DNA of 64,000 bases from Methanofervidicoccus abyssi. Its GTDB lineage: Archaea; AGJL01; Methanococci; Methanococcales; Methanococcaceae. Positions 57,823 to 64,000 of this stretch are shown in pieces. The position numbers were made by a program, and so were the translations under genes. Positions within the stretch are counted from its first letter, which is position 1. Each line of letters begins with the position of its first letter. Where the stretch lies: NCBI RefSeq assembly GCF_004310395.1, contig NZ_BFAX01000002.1, positions 124,001 through 188,000 on the forward strand. Direction: 5' to 3'. The notes beneath the pieces are model-generated. The model was given only the letters and a program-made list of their open reading frames with translations. It was not told the DNA's origin and made no database searches.

Positions 57823-58869
57823 ATGAGAATAAAGGTAGGTGTCTTGGGGGCCACTGGAAGTGTTGGACAGAGGTTTGTCCAACTACTTAAGGACCACCCC
57901 TTTTTTGAGTTGGAGGTCCTTGCAGCTTCTGAGAGAAGTGCAGGTAAAAAATACTCTGAAGCATGTTATTGGTATCTTCCAGAATCTATACCTGAAGATA
58001 TTGGGGAAAAGTTAGTTGTCCCTACAGATCCAGATCATAAAGCATTTGAGGACGTGGATATTGTTTTTTCGGCCCTACCTTCAGATCTGGCAAAGGAGTT
58101 AGAGCCTGAGTTTGCCAAAAGAGGTAAGTTAGTATTTTCCAACGCCTCTGCTATGAGGATGGAGCAGGATGTCCCTTTAGTTGTGCCCGAGGTAAATCCT
58201 GAACATTTTGAGGTGTTGGAGATCCAGAGAGAAAATAGAGGATGGGATGGGGGTATAGTAACCAATCCCAACTGTTCCACAATCTGTGCTGTTATCACCT
58301 TGAAGCCTATAATGGATAAATTTGGAGTAGAGATGGTAAATATTACAACGATGCAGGCTGTTAGTGGAGCAGGATATTGGGGAGTTCCATCGATGGCCAT
58401 TTTGGACAACATAATACCTTATATCAAAAATGAAGAAGAAAAAATGGAGAGTGAAAGTTTAAAGATACTTGGGGATTTGAAGAATGGTAAATTCCACTAT
58501 GCCAGCTTCAAGATAGGAGTGTCCTGTAATAGGGTTCCTGTAATAGATGGCCATTTGGAGAGCATATTTGTTAAAACTGTAGAAGATGCAGAACCTGAAG
58601 AGATAGTAAAGGTTATGGATAACTTTGACCCTTTAAAGGACTACAACCTTCCAACCTATGCAAAACCTATAGTCATTAGAAAAGAGATAGATAGGCCCCA
58701 GCCAAGGTTGGACAGGGATAACGGTAGAGGTATGTCTATTACAGTAGGGAGAATTAGAAGGGATAATATATTTACAGTAAAATATACAGCCTTAGAGCAT
58801 AATACTATAAGAGGAGCTGCGGGAGCAAGTATATTGAACGCTGAGCTTTACATAAAGAAGTACCTTTAA
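57823..58869 (+). CDS. asd: Aspartate-semialdehyde dehydrogenase
   Basis: NADP-dependent enzyme of the aspartate family pathway (Lys, Thr, Met), archaeal/fungal type, about 348 residues. The N-terminal [14 protein letters not shown] binds NADP; the catalytic Cys151 is in [11 protein letters not shown]; a His in [14 protein letters not shown]. The ATG at 57823 is favoured since GGTGA precedes it by six bases; ATG 57817 is in frame. Probably cotranscribed with comD. Confidence 0.95.
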   Translation: MRIKVGVLGATGSVGQRFVQLLKDHPFFELEVLAASERSAGKKYSEACYWYLPESIPEDIGEKLVVPTDPDHKAFEDVDIVFSALPSDLAKELEPEFAKRGKLVFSNASAMRMEQDVPLVVPEVNPEHFEVLEIQRENRGWDGGIVTNPNCSTICAVITLKPIMDKFGVEMVNITTMQAVSGAGYWGVPSMAILDNIIPYIKNEEEKMESESLKILGDLKNGKFHYASFKIGVSCNRVPVIDGHLESIFVKTVEDAEPEEIVKVMDNFDPLKDYNLPTYAKPIVIRKEIDRPQPRLDRDNGRGMSITVGRIRRDNIFTVKYTALEHNTIRGAAGASILNAELYIKKYL

Positions 58870-59226
58870 CTATTTTTTAAAAATATAAACAGATGGTATC
58901 TCTTCTCTATTCCTGAAATTGGAAATCCTACTGTTGATACCCATAGTTGTTATAAATAGATATACCAGAATTTTCGAAGTTTCATTTGGGACAGGGGATT
59001 TTTTATTTTTATGGAAATTTAAAGGGATAATTTCTTTTCTTCTGTAAATAACCCCAGATTGGGATAATAACGCCTGTAAGAAGAATTACTGTTAAGGTTA
59101 GTTTTAAATGGAATAGAAACTAAGTTTTTAATTCATCTTCTATAAATCCAAATATATTAATTATAGATATTTTTTTATAAAAAATCTAATAAAAAACGAC
59201 GATATAATATATAAAAGGTGAAAAGG
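58870..59226. other. AT-rich spacer with repeat-like tracts
   Basis: 357 bases, no gene seen. The tract near 58910-58945 (TTCCTGAAATTGGAAATCC and ACTGTTGATA, reverse complement of TATCAACAGT) resembles pieces of the repeats at 11111 and 14259. A TTTATA/ATATATAAAAGG stretch just before purC may be its promoter. Confidence 0.45.
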
Positions 59227-59955
59227 ATGGATATAGACGTCAAAGAGATACTTAAAAGGGAGCCACTTTACAGTGGTAAGGTAAAATCTATATATGAAAT
59301 CGATGAGGATAGTGTACTTATTGAGTTTAGAGACGATATAACTGCAGGAGATGGAAAGAAGAGAGATGTAAAGAAGGGAAAAGGACACCTTAACGCTCTC
59401 ATATCCTCCAAGCTGTTTGAGGTGCTGAATAAAGAGGACATACCTACCCACTACTTGGGATATATAGATCCTGTATATATGGTTGCCAAGAAGGTGGAGA
59501 TCATACCTATAGAGGTAATTGTAAGAAATATTGCGGCGGGAAGTCTATGTAAGAGGTACCCCTTCAAAGAAGGAGAGGAGTTAAAGAGGCCTATTGTACA
59601 GTTTGACTACAAGAGTGATGAATATGGAGACCCTATGTTAAACGAGGATATTGCTATTGCCTTAGGTTTAGCTACAGAGGAGGAGCTGAAAAAGTTGAGA
59701 GAGCTGGCTCTAAGGGTAAATGATACACTTAAGAGATTCTTCGATGAAAAGGGGATAATCCTTGTAGACTTTAAGATAGAAATAGGAAGGACAAAAGATG
59801 GACACCTCGTTGTTGCCGATGAGATAAGTCCAGATACTATGAGATTGTGGGACAAGGAGACCAAGGATGTTTTAGATAAGGATGTATTCAGAAAGGATTT
59901 GGGAGATGTTGTAAGTAAATACGAGATTGTAGCAAAGAGAATAGGGTGTATATAA
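59227..59955 (+). CDS. purC: Phosphoribosylaminoimidazole-succinocarboxamide synthase
   Basis: SAICAR synthetase (242 aa), purine pathway. Landmarks: SGKVKSIYEID, FRDDITAGDGKK, EVIVRNIAAGSLCKRY, and VVADEISPDTMRLWD. The ATG at 59227 follows AAAAGGTGAAAAGG; a GTG at 59218 lies inside that site. purS follows after 24 nt as an operon. Confidence 0.96.
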   Translation: MDIDVKEILKREPLYSGKVKSIYEIDEDSVLIEFRDDITAGDGKKRDVKKGKGHLNALISSKLFEVLNKEDIPTHYLGYIDPVYMVAKKVEIIPIEVIVRNIAAGSLCKRYPFKEGEELKRPIVQFDYKSDEYGDPMLNEDIAIALGLATEEELKKLRELALRVNDTLKRFFDEKGIILVDFKIEIGRTKDGHLVVADEISPDTMRLWDKETKDVLDKDVFRKDLGDVVSKYEIVAKRIGCI

Positions 59956-59979
59956 AAAGTTATAAGAGAGGTTGTTAGG

Positions 59980-60231
59980 ATGTACAGGGCGGTAGTAACT
60001 GTCAAGTTAAAAAAAGGTGTGTTGAATCCAGAAGGTAGGACTATACTAAGAGCTTTGAACTTCTTAGGATACAAGGAGGTAAAAGATGTAAATACCTTTA
60101 AGTGTATAGAACTCTTTATTGAAGATGAGGATAGGGATAAGGTGATGAAAAGGGTTGAAGAGATGTGTAAGAAATTACTCACAAACCCAGTGATTCACGA
60201 TTACGAGATTGAATTGGAGAAATTAGATTAA
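59980..60231 (+). CDS. purS: Phosphoribosylformylglycinamidine synthase subunit PurS
   Basis: 83-residue small subunit of the FGAM synthetase complex with PurL and PurQ, neither of which is in the window. The opening YRAVVTVKLKKGVLNPEGRTI and LNFLGYKEVKDVN are diagnostic. The ATG follows AGAGGTTGTTAGG. Second gene of purC-purS. Confidence 0.94.
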   Translation: MYRAVVTVKLKKGVLNPEGRTILRALNFLGYKEVKDVNTFKCIELFIEDEDRDKVMKRVEEMCKKLLTNPVIHDYEIELEKLD

Positions 60232-60553
60232 CTCTTTTATTTTATATTTACTTCTATACTTTTAAGGAGAAAATATCAGTGATTCCACCTTTTGGTTTTT
60301 AAGGTTTCTCAGGAAATAGGACGAGATCGATTTTTTACATGTTCAACAGCCAGGGATTTTTCTATTGATTTTTTGTTTAGATTATTTTTTTCTAATTTTG
60401 GACTTTATTCTCAACAACTTATGCCTACTTTAATTCCTATATTTGAATTTATGAGGATTATAATTAAAATAATTTTAAATAGATTGTTATAATTATAAGT
60501 TTTATATAAAATTTAAAAGGCGAGATGCTGTTGGCATCAAGGAGGGATGTTAT
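60232..60553. other. dnaG promoter region, no other gene seen
   Basis: 322 bases. A TATA box TTTATATAAAA at 60501-60511 would direct transcription from near 60530. A 5-bp hairpin GATGC-TGTTG-GCATC at 60524-60538 lies at that point, just before the ribosome binding site GGAGGG. A 66-codon open frame at 60292-60492 is AT-biased and unconvincing. Confidence 0.55.
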
Positions 60554-61846
60554 ATGGATTTTGGCACTACTAAGTATATTATATACGCTGAACTTGTTGC
60601 TGATGGGTACGTAGAAAAAAATGATATAATAGGTGCCATATTTGGACAGACTGAAGGGTTACTAGGTGGTGATTTAGATCTGAGAGATCTCCAGAAGAGT
60701 GGGAGAATTGGACGGATAGATGTGGAAGTTATCAACAACAACGACGGAAAATCCTATGCAAAAATTATCTTACCATCTAGTTTGGACAGGGTTGAGACAG
60801 CTATTATTGCTGCGACATTGGAGACGATAGATAAGGTAGGTCCTTGTTCGGCCAAATTAGAGGTGAAAGATATAAAAGATATCCGTCTTGAGAAACGTCA
60901 ATATATTACAAATAGGGCGAAGGAACTTTTAGAAATCCTTATGGATAGTATGGTAGATATTCACGACATATCTGAAGAGATCAGAGAATATATTAGAACC
61001 AGGGAGATAGTGGAATACGGTGAAGAGAAGTTGCCTGCAGGTCCTAATATAGACAGTTCAGATAGCATCATAATAGTGGAAGGGAGGGCAGATGTTTTAA
61101 ATCTACTGAGATGTGGGATCAAGAACGTGATAGCAGTTGGAGGTGTTTCTATACCTAAAACTATAGTAGAATTATCTAAGAAGAAGATTACTACCATATT
61201 TATCGATGGAGATAGAGGAGGGGAACTTATACTGAGAGAATCTCTCCAGAGGTGTGATATAGATTATATCGCAAGGGCTCCTAAAGGCAAAGAAGTGGAG
61301 GAACTCTCTAAAAAAGAAGTATTGAAATATTTAAAGTTAAAAGTACCGGTAGAGCAATATTTACAACAACTGAATAGGAACAATAACAACATGTACAAGG
61401 ATGTGACAGATGTCACGAAAGAAGAGGGAGGTACTAATACCATCTTGAGGGAGGTAAAAGATACCTTAAATGAAGCTTCTGATAAAGAAAGTACTGATAC
61501 TTTTAACAAAGAAGTATTAACTTATGAGATACTGAACAGTGGAGATCATGAATTACAGTTAAGGTATATCGTATCTTCCATTGACGAAATCAAAGGTACC
61601 AACAAGGTAAAGTTGATATCTTCAAATTTCGAGAAGGTGTTATCCATGGAAGAGTTGTCAGAGGATCTACTCAATAATGTTCGTTTCTTTATTTCAGATA
61701 CTCCAATAACTCAGAAAGTTATAGATAGATTTTTCAACAGTGTCAATTCTAACTTAGTTATAATTGGAAGGGAGATACATATAACTAAAAAACCATCTAA
61801 TTTAAAGATCTTGAGATACGAGGATCTATCTTCTTCCTCTTCCTGA
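60554..61846 (+). CDS. dnaG: Archaeal DnaG (Toprim-domain primase/exosome protein)
   Basis: 430-residue archaeal DnaG, associated with the exosome as an RNA-binding cap protein and reported to have primase activity. The Toprim domain lies around 170-250: IIIVEGRADVLNLLRCG, FIDGDRGGELI. The N-terminal DFGTTKYIIYAELVADGYVEK is the family start. A Ser/Glu-rich linker follows and the C-terminus ends SSSSS. The ATG at 60554 is preceded by AAGGAGGGATG. Confidence 0.93.
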   Translation: MDFGTTKYIIYAELVADGYVEKNDIIGAIFGQTEGLLGGDLDLRDLQKSGRIGRIDVEVINNNDGKSYAKIILPSSLDRVETAIIAATLETIDKVGPCSAKLEVKDIKDIRLEKRQYITNRAKELLEILMDSMVDIHDISEEIREYIRTREIVEYGEEKLPAGPNIDSSDSIIIVEGRADVLNLLRCGIKNVIAVGGVSIPKTIVELSKKKITTIFIDGDRGGELILRESLQRCDIDYIARAPKGKEVEELSKKEVLKYLKLKVPVEQYLQQLNRNNNNMYKDVTDVTKEEGGTNTILREVKDTLNEASDKESTDTFNKEVLTYEILNSGDHELQLRYIVSSIDEIKGTNKVKLISSNFEKVLSMEELSEDLLNNVRFFISDTPITQKVIDRFFNSVNSNLVIIGREIHITKKPSNLKILRYEDLSSSSS

Positions 61847-62193
61847 AGGAAAGAGATCAGATAGAGATCATTCTACCGTCCTACGAGGGCATAGGTACAG
61901 GGTTATTTATTTTCTTTTTTAAACAGGTTTCTACTTTTATATGCCATTCTTTTTTAGATAGTTTGACAATCTTAGAAATCTTTCTATATTTTGATTTTGT
62001 ATATGATTTTTCTTAAGTTTTTATAATAATATTATTTAAATATTAATTATTAGATCCCTGATAAGTTATTCAGTCCATATAATAATTTTTATACTTTGGG
62101 AGGAACTATAATTAAAATTAATTCAAGATAGTTATAAACGGTTAAAAAGATAAGATAAGAGATAAAAAACCTTCCTTCTTTTTAGGTGATTGT
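61847..62193. other. Spacer after dnaG, no gene seen
   Basis: 347 bases. Contains the hairpin described at 61874-61897; the rest is AT-rich with T-runs. The spacer end supplies GGTGATTGT as ribosome binding site of the UPF0058 gene. Confidence 0.5.
61874..61897 (+). terminator. Hairpin with downstream T-runs after dnaG
   Basis: Stem TACC..GGTA plus GTCCT/AGGGC around an ACG loop with a 3-nt bulge, followed by T-rich sequence from 61902. It may end the dnaG transcript. No GAA/A loop, so it is not a SECIS. Confidence 0.4.
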
Positions 62194-62511
62194 ATGCATA
62201 AAGACGAACTTATCCAACTACACCAACTTTTAGTGTATATGAGAAAGATATTGAAGAGAAAATACGGTGATTTAATTGATAGATATTTTACATCCTACGA
62301 CAACCTCAAAATATATCCCCATCACATACATAGGACGAAGTCTGAACATACTTATGCCATATTTCTATTGGCAAGTGGTATAGCCAAGGTGTTATCAGAC
62401 TATGGTAACGTCCCAAGGAGTGTATCTAGCAGGCTAAAGAGCACAGGAGAGAGAATAGAAAAAGAACTTATTAGGCAGAGAAGGATAGAAAATAAAATTA
62501 AAAAAATATAA
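62194..62511 (+). CDS. UPF0058 family protein
   Basis: 105-residue helical protein of the archaeal UPF0058 family, function unknown. The landmark stretch DELIQLHQLLVYMRKILKRKYG and HHIHRTKSEHTYAIFLLASGIA are family-specific. Followed after 11 nt by the UPF0179 gene, so an operon is likely. TTG/ATG choice is not an issue: ATG with GGTGATTGT. Confidence 0.85.
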   Translation: MHKDELIQLHQLLVYMRKILKRKYGDLIDRYFTSYDNLKIYPHHIHRTKSEHTYAIFLLASGIAKVLSDYGNVPRSVSSRLKSTGERIEKELIRQRRIENKIKKI

Positions 62512-62522
62512 TAGGGATTAGT

Positions 62523-62960
62523 ATGGAGAAAAAGATTACATTAATCGGAAGTAAATTGGCAAAGACTGGAAATGAATTCATCTATTGTGGAATGTTAAAG
62601 GAGTGTGAGAATTGTAAGTTTAAAAAAATCTGTCATGAGGGCATGGTTGTGGGGAGGAGGTATAGGATCCGTAGTGTCAGATCTACAGACCATCCATGTA
62701 AGATTCACGAATGTGGGGTTAAGGTTGTAGAGATCGAAGTATCCCGGGAAATACCTATGTTGATAGAATCGAGGAAAGCATTAGAAGGTTTAACTCTATC
62801 TGACAGTATAAAATGCAACAACATAACCTGTGAAAACTACCTTTTATGTAATCCAGAAGGACTACCCGAGAAGTTCAAAATAGTAAAGGTATTTAAAAAT
62901 AAGATAACCTGTCCCAGAGGATACTCCCTGAGGAAAGTAATCGTATCTCCAGTAGATTGA
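62523..62960 (+). CDS. UPF0179 family cysteine-rich protein
   Basis: 145 residues of the archaeal UPF0179 family, function unknown. Cysteines in CGMLKECENCKFKKICHEG, HPCKIHECGV, CNNITCENYLLCN and CPRGY could bind a metal or Fe-S cluster. Downstream is the minus-strand C/D box RNA, starting 32 nt behind its stop. Confidence 0.85.
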   Translation: MEKKITLIGSKLAKTGNEFIYCGMLKECENCKFKKICHEGMVVGRRYRIRSVRSTDHPCKIHECGVKVVEIEVSREIPMLIESRKALEGLTLSDSIKCNNITCENYLLCNPEGLPEKFKIVKVFKNKITCPRGYSLRKVIVSPVD

Positions 62961-62992
62961 AAGATTTTTATAAAAAGAGTAAAAATATATAA

Positions 62993-63050
62993 CTGCTCAG
63001 CTGTCCCCGATGTCATCACAGATCAGTGAAGTCGGCACTCATCATTGCAG
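62993..63050 (-). ncRNA. C/D box guide RNA (2'-O-methylation guide)
   Basis: 58-nt C/D RNA on the minus strand with every element in place: terminal CTGC, C box ATGATGA, 12-nt guide GTGCCGACTTCA, D' CTGA, TC, C' GTGATGA, 12-nt guide CATCGGGGACAG, D CTGA, terminal GCAG pairing with CTGC. Predicted targets are TGAAGTCGGCAC and CTGTCCCCGATG with methylation at G and C (opposite the fifth guide base). A TATA-like TATATAAT lies about 22 bases upstream (63065-63072). Target RNA not identified by eye. Confidence 0.93.
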
Positions 63051-63134
63051 TGGGATATCATATTATATAATGGTAGTAGTTATGTTATATTGTTGTTATT
63101 ATAAAATATTTTTTATCAATTATACGGTGATACT

Positions 63135-64000
63135 GTGGCGGTAAGGATAGCAGAAATAACTTGTGGTCCTGAGTACAGTGGAGTTCAGGTTGAAATTGAA
63201 AAGGCTGCAAAGGAGGTTGGAGGGGAGATAGTATTTCCCGAAGTAGATCTAGATTACATAGATAAAGTTAATGAAGAGTTAGGTTTTGAAGTAGCTTCTC
63301 CAAATTTAAAACTTATGTTTGCCAGAGCTATGTCTATAATAGAAGGAAACACAGATGTAGATGCTGTATTTATAGCTACATGCTTCAGATGTGCAGAAGG
63401 TGCCCTGGTGAGAAACGAGGTTAGAAGGCTTATCCAGGAGCACACAGACCTACCTGTTGTTATGTACTCTTTTACAGAGAGAACAAAGGCATCGGAGTTG
63501 TTGACAAGGATGGAGGCTTTAGTAACTATTGTAGAGAGGAAGACACTGTTAGTTAGAAAGAGACAGGAAGGTATAAGCCTAGGTATAGACAGTGGATCTA
63601 CAACTACAAAGGCTGTTGTGATGGTAGATAACGAGGTTGTTGGGAAGGGATGGATTTATACAAAGGATGTTATAGAGTCTGCAAAGGAGGCTGTGAATGA
63701 GGCTCTGAAAGAGGCTGGGCTAAAGATGGAAGACATTGAAACCATCGGAACTACAGGATATGGAAGACATACAGTAGGAGACTACTTCAAGGCAGATCTT
63801 ATACAGGAAGAATTAACAGTAAATTCCAAAGGTGCTGCCTTCTTAGCAGATAAACAGGAAGGGGAAGCAACAGTTATCGATATTGGAGGTATGGATAACA
63901 AGGCTATCTCCCTTAATAATGCCATACCAGACAGTTTCACCATGGGAGGTATCTGTGCAGGTGCCAGTGGAAGGTTCTTCGAGATAACTGCAAGGAGGTT
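63135..64000 (+). CDS. Methanogenesis marker protein 15 (BadF/HgdC-type activator ATPase), partial
   Basis: First 288 residues of a protein whose end lies beyond the window. The N-terminal region ([11 protein letters not shown]) has CFRC Cys83-Cys86, and an ASKHA ATPase begins at about residue 150 with [22 protein letters not shown] near the end is the Cys cluster-binding loop of HgdC activators. This combination is typical of methanogenesis marker 15. Such activators reduce partner enzymes by ATP-driven electron transfer; the partner in methanogens is unknown. The GTG at 63135 follows ACGGTGATACT. Confidence 0.85.
   Translation, partial: MAVRIAEITCGPEYSGVQVEIEKAAKEVGGEIVFPEVDLDYIDKVNEELGFEVASPNLKLMFARAMSIIEGNTDVDAVFIATCFRCAEGALVRNEVRRLIQEHTDLPVVMYSFTERTKASELLTRMEALVTIVERKTLLVRKRQEGISLGIDSGSTTTKAVVMVDNEVVGKGWIYTKDVIESAKEAVNEALKEAGLKMEDIETIGTTGYGRHTVGDYFKADLIQEELTVNSKGAAFLADKQEGEATVIDIGGMDNKAISLNNAIPDSFTMGGICAGASGRFFEITARR

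Noticed and set aside
60292-60492. 66-codon open frame before dnaG
   Set aside because: Phe/Ile-rich AT-driven composition, no ribosome binding site, no recognised family.
61874-61897. Hairpin after dnaG as another SECIS
   Set aside because: No GAA/A internal loop and dnaG has no in-frame UGA before its stop.

Overview
The window is AT-rich archaeal chromosome from a hydrogenotrophic methanogen of the order Methanococcales (a Methanothermococcus, Methanotorris or Methanocaldococcus relative; the species cannot be fixed from sequence reading alone). The evidence is gene content: F420-non-reducing hydrogenase and heterodisulfide reductase, formylmethanofuran dehydrogenase, methanogenesis marker proteins 3 and 15, AtwA, coenzyme B, coenzyme M and F420 biosynthesis genes, an S-layer protein of the Methanococcales type, archaeal and eukaryote-like ribosomal proteins, GGTGAT/GAGGTG ribosome binding sites with frequent GTG and TTG starts, and UGA-encoded selenocysteine. 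No rRNA, tRNA, CRISPR array or insertion sequence was seen.

Layout: 1-4.5 kb carries hpt (partial), an Mrp/Nbp35 ATPase, a TldE/PmbA-like protein, a metallo-beta-lactamase fold protein and purT. 4.6-10.9 kb is the minus-strand operon hdrA-vhuD-vhuG-vhuA-vhuU-vhuB, whose hydrogenase and heterodisulfide reductase couple H2 oxidation to electron bifurcation. 11.6-17.2 kb holds prs, serB, taw2, a small ferredoxin, a nuclease-like lipoprotein and a ribosomal protein/LSm cluster. 17.5-18.9 kb is fwdB. 19-26 kb is mostly translation genes with cfbA and hypB. 26-36 kb has marker protein 3, aksA, aroQ, the S-layer gene, ABCE1, hacB and priL. 36-46 kb has an aldehyde ferredoxin oxidoreductase, afpA, cofE, hxlB, a radical-SAM/coaBC operon and taw1. 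47-55 kb has trkA-dtdA-cofD, the atwA operon and hcgG/hmdC. 55-64 kb has rpo7-spt4-ribosomal genes, comD, asd, purC-purS, dnaG, two conserved uncharacterised proteins and the start of marker protein 15.

Four selenoprotein genes (hdrA, vhuD with two in-frame UGA, vhuU, fwdB) look like broken genes in a standard-code reading. Each is followed by a GC-rich hairpin with the archaeal SECIS pattern (GAA opposite A below a short GC stem).

The most interesting signal is a long perfect inverted repeat in the two genes whose UGA lies far (1-1.5 kb) from its SECIS. In fwdB an 18-nt segment starting 23 nt after the UGA is exactly complementary to a 3'UTR segment lying 17 nt before the SECIS. In hdrA a 22-nt segment starting 25 nt after the UGA is exactly complementary to a 3'UTR segment lying 19 nt before the SECIS. 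The same geometry in two unrelated genes suggests an mRNA-mRNA clamp that brings the 3' SECIS to the ribosome paused at the UGA. The two genes with nearby SECIS (vhuU, vhuD) lack it. I know of no description of this arrangement, but could not search.

Two C/D box guide RNA genes were also found, both on the minus strand (29737-29800 and 62993-63050), along with a degenerate dispersed repeat family in the long AT-rich spacers.
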